Under the pieces are notes generated by a model. It saw only the letters and a program-made list of their open reading frames with translations, did no database searches and was not told the DNA's origin. 64,000 nt of DNA from Streptomyces odontomachi (GTDB lineage Bacteria > Actinomycetota > Actinomycetes > Streptomycetales > Streptomycetaceae). Every line of letters begins with the position of its first letter. Position 1 is the stretch's first letter. The stretch covers positions 1 to 64,000 of the forward strand of contig NZ_JAMJWG010000031.1 of the NCBI RefSeq assembly GCF_024435355.1. The letters run 5' to 3'. Made by a program: the position numbers and the translations under genes. Positions 1-7,684 of this stretch are shown here, piece after piece.

Positions 1-313
1 CTGATCCGATTTCCCGGCCGGAGCGGGCGCCTTTCCGTGCCTTGCGGCCGTTCCGGCGAGGTTTCAAACCATAGCCCATGATCCTGGAGGCTCATAATCC
101 GAGCCCTGCGTGATTTCCTTTGGGCACGCCAAAGGGAATCCCACTGGGATGTCGCGCTAAGGGTTGGGTGTCGCGGTTGCGACGAAAGGCGTTGTCGCGG
201 AACCGTTACGGCTCCGTGGCAACCCGAAGAACCTTACGGATCACTCCTGGCCCTGTCAACTCACGCCGCCGTTGCTCACGCAGGCCCGGCTCGGCAGCAG
301 CCAGGCGAGGGAG
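1..313. other. Left-edge stretch without a recognised gene
   Basis: No reading frame here has convincing Streptomyces third-position GC bias or a recognisable protein. The frames that cross it are antisense to the MarR gene. The start of the window may hold the end of a neighbouring transcription unit that I cannot identify. Confidence 0.5.
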
Positions 314-874
314 TCAGTCGAGGTCGCTGAGGCGTCCGCCCGCGTCCGGTTGGGTCTGCTCGACTCGGCGGAGGAGTCGGATGAGGACCTCGCCGAGGTC
401 CTTGCGCTCCTCCGGGGAGAGGTCCTGGACGAGGTCCTCTTCGAAGACGGCGGCGAGGCGCATGGCCTCCTGCCACTTGGCGCGGCCCGCGGGGGTGGCC
501 TCGACGATCACCCGTACACGGTTGTTCTCATCCCGGTCTCGGGTGACGAGACCTTCGCTCACCATGCGGTCGATGCGGTGGGTCATCGCGGCGGGCGTCA
601 GCCCCAACCGCTTGGCCAGGTCCCCGGGCCCGAGCCGGTACGGGGCGCCTGAGACCACGAGCGCCTTGAGTACCTCCCACTCGGCGTTGCTTATGCCGAG
701 CGTGGCGGTCTGCCGGCCGTAGGCGACGTTCATCCGGCGGTTCAGCCGGCCGAGGGCCGAGACGATCTGCTCGACCTGGGGATCGAGGTCGCGGAACTCC
801 CGCTGGTAGGCAGCGATCTGCTCCTCGATGCTCGGCTCATTGCTCGGCTCGTTGACGCCAGGGGTGTCACCCAT
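314..874 (-). CDS. MarR-family transcriptional regulator
   Basis: A 186-residue winged-helix regulator, slightly longer than the usual 140-170 because of an acidic N-terminal tail of about 20 residues. The core shows MarR features: a helix around LNRRMNVAYGRQ, the wHTH segment LAKRLGLTPAAMTHRIDRM near residues 105-125, and a wing with TRDRDENNRVRV, the conserved D-x-R-D/N-R pattern. The C-terminal helices would form the dimer interface. It is divergent from an MFS transporter across about 107 bp that contain inverted repeats, the usual layout for a MarR repressor and the exporter it controls. MarR proteins typically release DNA on binding small phenolic or drug-like ligands; the ligand here is unknown. 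Recognition of the family is secure; the target is inferred from gene arrangement. Confidence 0.93.
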   Translation of the reverse strand: MGDTPGVNEPSNEPSIEEQIAAYQREFRDLDPQVEQIVSALGRLNRRMNVAYGRQTATLGISNAEWEVLKALVVSGAPYRLGPGDLAKRLGLTPAAMTHRIDRMVSEGLVTRDRDENNRVRVIVEATPAGRAKWQEAMRLAAVFEEDLVQDLSPEERKDLGEVLIRLLRRVEQTQPDAGGRLSDLD

Positions 875-981
875 GTGCGCAGTATGCCACGCCCTCGTTT
901 TGCATTGAAGTCCTTCGTTTCGTAGAATTTAGCTTCTAACTTTACTATCGAAGTCTTTCGACTTCATCTATCTCGGGTGAG
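875..981. promoter_or_regulatory. Divergent marR/MFS promoter with dyad operators
   Basis: This AT-rich gap contains two inverted repeats seen directly: TAGAA(6 nt)TTCTA at 923-938 and GAAGT(6 nt)ACTTC at 950-965. A half-site-like GAAGTCCTTCG lies near 907-917. Dyads of this size between a MarR gene and a divergent transporter are normally the repressor's operators. The assignment is inference. Confidence 0.6.
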
Positions 982-2313
982 GTGAGTGTGAGCAGGGGGG
1001 TGAGCGCGGCCGTGGCCGTGCGCCGGATCCAGGTGGGCAGTGCGCTGAGTGCGCTCGGTCTTGGTCTCACGGTTCCGTTTCTCTACGTCTACGTGGCGCA
1101 GGTGCGGGGCCTGGGGGCCGGGGCCGCGGGGTTGGTGCTCGCGGTCTTTGCCGTGGCGGCGCTGGTGGTGCTGCCGTTCGTCGGTCGGGTCATCGATCGG
1201 CGTGGTCCGGTGTTCGTGCTGGTGGGCGCGGCGCTGCTGGCGTCCGTGGGAGCCATGTGCCTCGGTGTGGCGGGCAGTGTGGCGGGCGCTGGGCTGTCGG
1301 CTGCGGTGCTCGGGGTGGGGACAGCGGTGATGCAGCCCGCGCTGGCGACGTTGCTCGTGTGGTCTTCCGCTTCGGCGCAGCGCACCCGTGCCTTCGCGAC
1401 GCAGTTCTTCTTGCAGAACCTGGGTCTGGGCGTCGGTGGTCTGCTGGGCGGCTGGGTCGTGGACGTGCACCGGCCGGGCAGCTTCACGGTGCTGTTCGCG
1501 ATCGAGGCCGTGATGTTCCTGGTGCTGGCAGCTGTGGCCGTTTCCGCTTCGGCGCGGATACCCCGTGCGTCGGGGGCGTCGGAGCTGGACGGGGCGCACG
1601 ACGGGCCGGGGGCAGTGGTGCGGGGCGGTGCGCGGGTGCTGCTGGGGAATCGGGCGATGGTGCAGCTGTGCGTGCTCGGGTTCGTGCTGTTCTTCGTCTG
1701 CTACGGGCAGTTCGAGTCGGGGCTGACGGCGTACGGCGTCGCGGCGGCGGGGATCTCGCCGTCGATGCTCGGTGTCGCGCTCGCGGCGAACACGGCGGTG
1801 ATCGTGGTGGCGCAGTTCGCGGTGCTGCGGTTCGTGGAGCACCGGAAGCGGTCCCGGGTGATCGCAGCCGTCGGGTTGCTGTGGGCGCTGGCATGGGCGG
1901 CGGCCGGGTACGCGGGGCTCGGGCCGGGTGGTCCGGTGGTGGCGACGGCGGCGTTCATCTCGACGTATGCCCTGTTCGGGCTCGGTGAGGCGATGCTGTC
2001 GCCGGTTCTCGCGCCGTTGGTCGCGGATCTTGCGCCGAGCGGGATGGCCGGGCGTTACAACTCGGCTTTCGCGCTGGTGAAGCAGCTTGCCCTGGCGCTC
2101 GGGCCGGCCGTGGGCGGGCCCCTGGGGGCGTCGCTGCACATGCCGTACGTCGTGACGTTCCTGCTGTTCTCGCTGGTCGTGACCGTGCTGGCGGTGCGGC
2201 TCGGGCGGCGGTTGTCGCCGGCGCAGGACCAGCCGTCTGCGGTGCGGAGCAGGGTCGTCGCGGCCGGTGGGGTCCCGGCCGAGCAGATGTCCACCCGGCC
2301 GGCCGGCGCCTGA
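982..2313 (+). CDS. MFS transporter (drug-efflux type)
   Basis: A 443-residue integral membrane protein with about twelve hydrophobic segments and the loop after TM2 rich in Arg/Asp (FVGRVIDRRGP), which matches the MFS motif A (G-x-x-x-D-R-x-G-R-R variant). A second internal half repeats the layout, with a basic loop EHRKRSR near residue 290. It would export a small molecule using the proton gradient. A GTG at 982 follows a GGTGAGGT stretch, which is only a weak ribosome site. It faces the MarR gene and is probably its main target. The C-terminal tail after the last membrane segment is polar and Ala/Ser/Pro-rich. The substrate cannot be told from sequence. Confidence 0.92.
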   Translation: MSVSRGVSAAVAVRRIQVGSALSALGLGLTVPFLYVYVAQVRGLGAGAAGLVLAVFAVAALVVLPFVGRVIDRRGPVFVLVGAALLASVGAMCLGVAGSVAGAGLSAAVLGVGTAVMQPALATLLVWSSASAQRTRAFATQFFLQNLGLGVGGLLGGWVVDVHRPGSFTVLFAIEAVMFLVLAAVAVSASARIPRASGASELDGAHDGPGAVVRGGARVLLGNRAMVQLCVLGFVLFFVCYGQFESGLTAYGVAAAGISPSMLGVALAANTAVIVVAQFAVLRFVEHRKRSRVIAAVGLLWALAWAAAGYAGLGPGGPVVATAAFISTYALFGLGEAMLSPVLAPLVADLAPSGMAGRYNSAFALVKQLALALGPAVGGPLGASLHMPYVVTFLLFSLVVTVLAVRLGRRLSPAQDQPSAVRSRVVAAGGVPAEQMSTRPAGA

Positions 2314-2370
2314 GGGTCCGGCCGGCGACTGAGGGCGGGATGGCTGCGCGGTCCCGGAGGCGAACCGCGC

Positions 2371-4257
2371 TCACATGTGAGGTGCGCGCGGGGTGGGCGT
2401 GCCGGGTGGGACGGCGAACTCGCACCAGACGGCCTTGCCGCCTTCGGGGGTGCGACGGGCGCCCCAGTTCGCGGCGATGGTGGCGACGATGGCGATACCG
2501 CGGCCCGCCTCGTCGACGGGCTCGGCGCTGCGGCGGCGCGGCAGGTGGTCGTCGCCGTCGGTGACCTCGATGATGAGGCGGCGGTCGGTACGGCGCAGCC
2601 TCAGGCGCATGGGCGGGATGCCGTGCTGGAGGGAGTTGGCGACGAGTTCGCTGGCCGCGAGGACGCCGAGGTCGTGCATCTCGGGCGGGAAGCGCCAGCT
2701 GGTGAGGACGCCGGAGGCGAAGGCACGCGCGCGTGGTGCGGCTTCTACTCCACCGAGCAGGTCCAGGGCGGCGTTGCGGAAGAGGTCGCGGTCGGGGCCG
2801 CTGTGGGCGGTGTGCTGGAGGACGAGCATGGCGACGTCGTCGTCGTGGGCGGCGGTGACGCCTGCGATGCGCAGCAGGCGGTCGCAGACCACCTGGGGTG
2901 TGCCGGTGGCTCCCGCGAGGGCGCGTTCGAGGGCGGCGATGCCTTCGTCGATGTCCTGGTCGCGGCGCTCGACGAGGCCGTCCGTGTAGAGCACGGCGGT
3001 GGCGCCAGGACCGAGCGGAACGGATCCCGAGGAGTGCAGCCAGCCGCCGGTGCCGAGCGGGGGCCCGGTGGGCTCGTCGGCGCGCCGCACGGTGCCGTCC
3101 TCGTTGCGTACCAGGATCGGGGGGTGGCCGGCCGACGCGTAGACGAGCCGTCCCTCGTTCGGGTCGTGGACGGCGTAGACGCAGGTGGCGATCTGGTGGT
3201 CGTCGATCTCGGCGGCGAGTCCGTCGAGGAGTTGCAGGACCTCGTGTGGGGGCAGGTCCAGGCGGGCGTAGGCGCGTACCGCGGTGCGCAGCTGGCCCAT
3301 GACGGCGGCGGCGCGCACGCCGCGGCCCATCACGTCGCCGATGACGAGGGCGCTGCGGCCGCCGCCGAGGGTGATGACGTCGTACCAGTCGCCGCCGACC
3401 GCGGCTTCGGTGCCGCCGGGGTGGTAGGTGGCGGCGATGCGCAGGTCGTCGGGCTCTTCGAGCTGCTGCGGCAGCAGGGACCGCTGGAGGGTGACGGCGG
3501 TCTCGCGCTGGCTGCGCTCGCCGGCGCGCAGGCGTTCGTTGGCCTGGGCGTGTTCGGTGACGTCGGCGGCGAAGATCAGGACGCCGCCGCCGTCGCATGC
3601 GGTCGGCGGGTCGACCGGGGTGCAGGTGAACGTGTAGAAGCGGCCGTCCGGCGCCTTGCGGGACTTGACGGTGCGCGGCTTGCGGCTGCGCAGCACCTGG
3701 TCGAGGAGGGTGAGCAGGCCAAGCTCGGCGAGTTCGGGCATGGCCTGGTCGGCGGGGGCACCGGTGGGGCGGATGCCGAAGGCGGCCTCATAGGCGTCGT
3801 TCACGTAGGCGATGCGGTGCTCGGGGCCGTGCACGAAGGCGACCAGGGCGGGGATGTGGTCGAGGATCCTGCGTACCTGCGGGTTGCCGCGGGTGCCGGC
3901 GTGCGGGGGCTGCGGGGGCTGGGCGTCGGCAGCGGGGTCGGACTCACCGGCGGCCTCGTCGGCGGGCGTCGACCGGTGCGCCGGCTGCCCGGCTCGGGCG
4001 GCGGGCACCGGGCTTTCCCCTCGCTGTGCCAGGGACGTCCCATGGTTGGACCGGATGCGACGCTGCGTTCCGGAGAGCCGGGCGCTCCAGCGGGTGAAGT
4101 TCACCGAATTCTTGCCTCGTGTCGTGGTGTCGGGGCCTGCCCCTTGCGGTGGGTCCCGGGGATTGCTCCGGGGGCGACGCTCTGGGCAGCGGCCTGGTGG
4201 GGTCGGGACGCCGGGGTGTGGGGAGATGTGCGAGGTCAGCGATGTCATGGGTGGCAT
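2371..4257 (-). CDS. PAS - PP2C (SpoIIE) - HATPase anti-anti-sigma phosphatase
   Basis: A 628-residue cytosolic signalling protein of the RsbU/SpoIIE class. The first 120 residues are Pro/Arg-rich and look disordered. A PAS domain follows (about 125-235, IPALVAFVHGPEHRIAYVND). A short helix leads to a PP2C phosphatase domain (about 260-460) with metal-binding signatures VGGDWYDVI, VIGDVMGRG and TDGLVERRDQD, ending in DDDVAMLVL. The C-terminal 130 residues are a GHKL ATPase of the anti-sigma kinase type, with N-box ASELVANSLQHG and GRGIAIV. Such hybrids dephosphorylate an anti-sigma antagonist while their kinase-like domain can bind or phosphorylate it, giving partner-switching control of a sigma factor. 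No cognate antagonist or sigma gene lies beside it. The exact start is uncertain, since the first 50 residues are low-complexity. Confidence 0.92.
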   Translation of the reverse strand: MPPMTSLTSHISPHPGVPTPPGRCPERRPRSNPRDPPQGAGPDTTTRGKNSVNFTRWSARLSGTQRRIRSNHGTSLAQRGESPVPAARAGQPAHRSTPADEAAGESDPAADAQPPQPPHAGTRGNPQVRRILDHIPALVAFVHGPEHRIAYVNDAYEAAFGIRPTGAPADQAMPELAELGLLTLLDQVLRSRKPRTVKSRKAPDGRFYTFTCTPVDPPTACDGGGVLIFAADVTEHAQANERLRAGERSQRETAVTLQRSLLPQQLEEPDDLRIAATYHPGGTEAAVGGDWYDVITLGGGRSALVIGDVMGRGVRAAAVMGQLRTAVRAYARLDLPPHEVLQLLDGLAAEIDDHQIATCVYAVHDPNEGRLVYASAGHPPILVRNEDGTVRRADEPTGPPLGTGGWLHSSGSVPLGPGATAVLYTDGLVERRDQDIDEGIAALERALAGATGTPQVVCDRLLRIAGVTAAHDDDVAMLVLQHTAHSGPDRDLFRNAALDLLGGVEAAPRARAFASGVLTSWRFPPEMHDLGVLAASELVANSLQHGIPPMRLRLRRTDRRLIIEVTDGDDHLPRRRSAEPVDEAGRGIAIVATIAANWGARRTPEGGKAVWCEFAVPPGTPTPRAPHM

Positions 4258-4387
4258 GAAGGTCGCAGCGGCGGCACCGTTCCTGGTGGGGACGGTCCGC
4301 CGGAGGTCGCGGATCCAGTCTGACCGACGGGACGGGAATCCGTTATCCGTCAGACGCCGCTTGCATCGCCGTAGTTCCTGACACCTC

Positions 4388-5833
4388 TCAGGAGGACCCG
4401 TTCGGGTTGCGGGGTGGGTGACCCCCGTGTCCTCCGGCCGCGAGCTCGAACTCCGCGCGGGGGTGTTCCAGGGACCCCAGGGAGACGATCTCGCGTTTGA
4501 ACAGCCCGGAGAGTGTCCATTCGGCCAACACGCGTGCCTTGCGGTTGAAGGTGGGCACCCTGCTCAGGTGGTAGACGCGGTGCATGAACCATGCAGGATA
4601 GCCCTTCAGCTTGCGTCCGTAGACATGCGCGACACCCTTGTGGAGGCCCAGGGAGGCGACCGAGCCTGCGTAGGAGTGGGCGTACTCCTTGAGGGGTGTG
4701 TCGCGCAGCGTGGCGACGATGTTCTCGGCGAGCACCTTCGCCTGGCGCACCGCGTGCTGGGCGTTCGGGGCACAGAGGGTGCCGGGCTCCTCGGCGGTTG
4801 CGTCGGGTACGGCGGCCGCGTCGCCGGCGCTCCAGGCGTGCGTGACGCCGTCGACGCTGAGCCGGGTGGTGCAGGTCAGCCGGCCGCGCTTGTCCAGCGG
4901 CAGGTCGCTCGCGGCGAGGACGGGGTGCGGCTTGACGCCGGCGGTCCACACCACCGTACGGGTGGGGAAGCGTGCGCCGTCGTCCAGGACGGCGACCCGG
5001 TTCTCGCAGGATTCCAGGCGGGTGTGCAGGCGGACGTCGATGTTGCGGCGGCGCAGCTCGCGCACCGCGTACTCGCCCATCTCGGCGCCGACCTCGGGGA
5101 GGATGCGGTCGGTGGCCTCCACGAGGATCCATTTCATGTCCTCGGGCCGGATGTTGTGGTAGTACCGCGCGGCGTAGCGTGCCATGTCCTCCAGCTCGCC
5201 CAGGGCCTCCACGCCCGCGTATCCGCCGCCGACGAAGACGAAGGTCAGGGCCGCGTCGCGGACGGCGGGGTCGCGGGTGGAGGAGGCGATGTCCATCTGC
5301 TCGATGACGTGGTTGCGGAGCCCGATGGCCTCCTCGACCGTCTTGAAGCCGATGCCGTGGTCGGCCAGGCCCGGTACGGGGAGCGTGCGCGAGACGGAGC
5401 CGGGGGCCAGCACGAGCTGGTCGTAGGAGATGGTCACGGCGCCGGTGCCCTCCTCCTCGGTGGAGAGGGTGTCGAGGGTCGCGGTGCGCTTCGCGTGGTT
5501 GATGGCGCTGGCCTCACCGATGACGACCCGGCACTGGTGCAGGACCCGGCGCAGGGGGACGACGACGTGCCGCGGGGAGATCGACCCGGCGGCTGCCTCC
5601 GGCAGGAACGGCTGGTAGGTCATGTACGGGTCGGGGGTGACCACGACGATCTCCACCTCGCCCCGCCCGAGCTCGGGCTTCAGTCTCCGCTGGAGGTGCA
5701 GGGCGGTGTACATGCCGACGTAGCCACCGCCGACGACGAGGATGCGCCGGCCCGATGCCGGACCGGGCGTGGTCCCTGGGGAAAGTGAGGCCTTCACCTT
5801 CCCATGACGCATCGCGGCCCGGCGTTTGTCCAC
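4388..5833 (-). CDS. ndh: Type II NADH dehydrogenase (NDH-2), FAD-dependent
   Basis: A 481-residue single-subunit NADH:quinone oxidoreductase that passes electrons from NADH to menaquinone at the inner membrane face without pumping protons. Two Rossmann folds are visible: the FAD-binding RILVVGGGYVGMYTA near residue 30 and the NAD-binding FVFVGGGYAGVEALGEL in the middle. The FAD-contacting stretch HAWSAGDAAAVPD lies in the last third. The C-terminal 100 residues hold the amphipathic membrane-anchor region (FMHRVYHLSRVPTFNRK). An alternative start eight codons in (MRHGKVKASLS) is possible. It is divergent from atrA, and a dyad matching the AtrA site pattern lies about 50 bp upstream of its start, so AtrA may control it. 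Confidence 0.93.
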   Translation of the reverse strand: MDKRRAAMRHGKVKASLSPGTTPGPASGRRILVVGGGYVGMYTALHLQRRLKPELGRGEVEIVVVTPDPYMTYQPFLPEAAAGSISPRHVVVPLRRVLHQCRVVIGEASAINHAKRTATLDTLSTEEEGTGAVTISYDQLVLAPGSVSRTLPVPGLADHGIGFKTVEEAIGLRNHVIEQMDIASSTRDPAVRDAALTFVFVGGGYAGVEALGELEDMARYAARYYHNIRPEDMKWILVEATDRILPEVGAEMGEYAVRELRRRNIDVRLHTRLESCENRVAVLDDGARFPTRTVVWTAGVKPHPVLAASDLPLDKRGRLTCTTRLSVDGVTHAWSAGDAAAVPDATAEEPGTLCAPNAQHAVRQAKVLAENIVATLRDTPLKEYAHSYAGSVASLGLHKGVAHVYGRKLKGYPAWFMHRVYHLSRVPTFNRKARVLAEWTLSGLFKREIVSLGSLEHPRAEFELAAGGHGGHPPRNPNGSS

Positions 5834-6173
5834 AGGCTCGACAATTTGTATGACTGGAAGCCGTAGGTTGTCGAGCTGGAGCGGAAGCTTACGTTCCGTA
5901 AAATTCCCGCAGGTCAGACGGCATGTTGCGGGCGTTTTGCAGCCGCTGGGCCGGAGGGGTGACCGGGACTGCTCCGATCGGGCGGGCCGCCTCGAAAGGT
6001 CGGCCCCTTCTGAATTGACTCGCGCTCAACTATGTTCTGTGACGTCGGGGCGTAGGGGGATGCGCTCGGCAGGCTCACCGACTCGGGCCCGCGCCATTGG
6101 TGTTCCCCGTTGTCCCGGTTGTCAAAGGCGGGGACGGTCTCCGGGGGGAGACGACTTAACCGGGGGAACATTC
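5834..6173. promoter_or_regulatory. ndh/atrA divergent promoter region and atrA leader
   Basis: This 340-bp gap separates ndh and atrA. A 17-bp dyad CGGAA(7 nt)TTCCG lies at 5882-5898, next to an AT-rich stretch. A hairpin-capable repeat GTCTCC(4 nt)GGAGAC sits at 6137-6152 just before the purine-rich ribosome site of atrA. Several in-frame codons precede the chosen atrA start but do not look coding. Confidence 0.55.
5882..5898. promoter_or_regulatory. AtrA-like operator
   Basis: The core GGAAGCTTACGTTCC fits the GGAA-N7-TTCC layout that I recall for AtrA sites in S. coelicolor. Its place between ndh and atrA would allow autoregulation and control of ndh. This is a pattern match only. Confidence 0.5.
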
Positions 6174-7106
6174 ATGCACATTCAGGACTCTCAATGGTCC
6201 GGCACGTCCGCCATCGCCTCAGGTGGCGGAGGCGGAGGCGGAAGCAGTCACACGACCACGACGGACGGCACCCGTACCTCACCGTTGCGGGTGGATGCCC
6301 AGCGCAATCTCGAGCACGTACTGCGCGCTGCGCGCGAGGTCTTCGGCGAGCTGGGGTACGGCGCTCCCATGGAGGACGTGGCGCGGCGCGCCCGCGTCGG
6401 CGTGGGCACCGTCTACCGACGCTTTCCCAGCAAGGACGTCCTGGTCAGACGGATAGCCGAGGAGGAGACCGCGCGCCTCGCCGACCAGGCACTGGCGGCG
6501 CTGGGGCAGGAGGACGAGCCTTGGTCGGCGCTCTCCCGCTTCCTGCGCACCTCGGTCGCCTCCGGCGCCGGCCGACTTCTGCCGCCGCAGATACTGCGGG
6601 TCGAGGTCGACGGTGACGACCTGGCGGCCGAGTCAGCGGAGCACGCGGCCGGTTCGGAGCGTGAAGGCAGCGGTGCCGACGGCCTCGCGGCGGGCCGGCG
6701 GGTGCCGCAGCAACGCACCGCGGCGCACACCGACGCCGGCTCCTCGACCGCGACCGCGGCAGGTCAGCGGGCGGCCGGCCCCGATCTGCGGCTGGTCGGC
6801 CGGGGTACGGGCCCGGACGACCGCGGTCAGACGCCCGGCTCCGCTTCGGGCTCGGGTTCGGGCTCCGGCGAGGAGGGCGACGGCGCGCTGGAGGAACCGG
6901 GCGCGCGTGCGCTGCTCGACGTGGTCGGCAGGCTGGTGGAGCGGGCGCGGGACGCGGGCGAGCTGCGGGAGGACGTGACGGTGTCCGACGTCCTGCTCGT
7001 CATAGCCACCGCGGCTCCCGCCCTGCCTGATCCGGCCCAGCAGGCGGCGGCCTCGGGCCGACTGCTCGACATCCTGCTGGAGGGACTGCGGTCACGGCCC
7101 GCGTAG
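6174..7106 (+). CDS. atrA: TetR-family global regulator AtrA
   Basis: A 310-residue TetR protein. The N terminus MHIQDSQWS followed by a run of seven glycines, and the HTH block EDVARRARVGVGTVYRRFP at about residues 70-90, match AtrA as I know it, the activator of actII-ORF4 and of nagE2 in S. coelicolor that links GlcNAc metabolism to antibiotic production. The start was placed at 6174 because GGGGGAA precedes it and the protein then begins as in AtrA; the open frame upstream is non-coding leader. Between the ligand domain and the C-terminal helices lies a polar, Gly/Ser/Thr-rich insert (about residues 165-240, with alternating GSGSGSGE). It is divergent from ndh. Family and orthology are confident; the insert length is likely strain-specific. 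Confidence 0.93.
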   Translation: MHIQDSQWSGTSAIASGGGGGGGSSHTTTTDGTRTSPLRVDAQRNLEHVLRAAREVFGELGYGAPMEDVARRARVGVGTVYRRFPSKDVLVRRIAEEETARLADQALAALGQEDEPWSALSRFLRTSVASGAGRLLPPQILRVEVDGDDLAAESAEHAAGSEREGSGADGLAAGRRVPQQRTAAHTDAGSSTATAAGQRAAGPDLRLVGRGTGPDDRGQTPGSASGSGSGSGEEGDGALEEPGARALLDVVGRLVERARDAGELREDVTVSDVLLVIATAAPALPDPAQQAAASGRLLDILLEGLRSRPA

Positions 7107-7140
7107 GGAGGCGGGCCGCGTAGGGAGGCGGGCCGCGTAG
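7102..7140. repeat. 17-bp tandem repeat at the atrA stop codon
   Basis: The unit GTAGGGAGGCGGGCCGC occurs about two and a half times and spans the end of atrA, so each unit carries a TAG. Slippage here would change the 3' end of the gene little. Confidence 0.75.
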
Positions 7141-7684
7141 GGACACGGTGCGCGGGGCACAGCACCGGGCGGGCGGCGGGGTGGTTTGCCTGGCCCGGTG
7201 GTGTGCTCGATCTGGTGGCGTGCTCCGTCTGTGAGGGCCTCGTCCGGTGTCCGGTAGTGGGCCTTGTTTGGTGATGGGCTTCGTCCAGTGATGGGCTCAA
7301 GCCCGTGCTGGTCTTGAAGGCTTGTGCTGGTCCTGGAGGCTCGTGCTGGCTCTGGTTGAAGCCTGGTGCTCATCCTGAAGGCCCCGTTCCACTTGGCGTG
7401 GGGGTGAACACCCGGCGGCCTCATGTTCGGTCCGGGTGGCGGTGGCCGTGCTGACGTCGGGTGCGTGCGTGGCCGAAACGGCGGTGCGGTGGCGCGCCGG
7501 ATCGGAAGTGCGGGCGGTGCCTGGTACGTGTGGGTGCGAGGTGCAGCTCGCCGGCGTGTGATGCGGGAGCGGCACCGTTTACGGCTGGAGGACTAGGCGG
7601 CCGGGGAAGGGCCTCCGCAGAGCGTGCCGTTGTGGGACGCTGGCCGGAGGCCGGGGTTGACGGGGCAGGCGGAGGCAGTCCGCG
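7141..7684. other. Intergenic stretch with degenerate G/T-rich repeats
   Basis: About 540 bp between atrA and the sigma-factor gene hold no credible gene. Between roughly 7230 and 7400 the sequence is made of loosely repeated words such as GTGCTGGT, GATGGGCT and TTGAAGGC. The promoter of the sigma-factor gene should lie in the last 200 bp, but no clear -10/-35 pair stands out. Confidence 0.55.

Noticed and set aside
2377..4323. Long plus-strand open frame (648 codons) opposite the PP2C phosphatase gene
   Set aside because: It is antisense to a gene with clear domains and is rich in Gly/Ala/Val with no motif, a typical high-GC shadow frame.
5826..6173. N-terminal 116-codon extension of atrA
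   Set aside because: The extension crosses the divergent promoter, lacks codon bias and precedes a well-placed ribosome site; AtrA proteins begin at MHIQDS.
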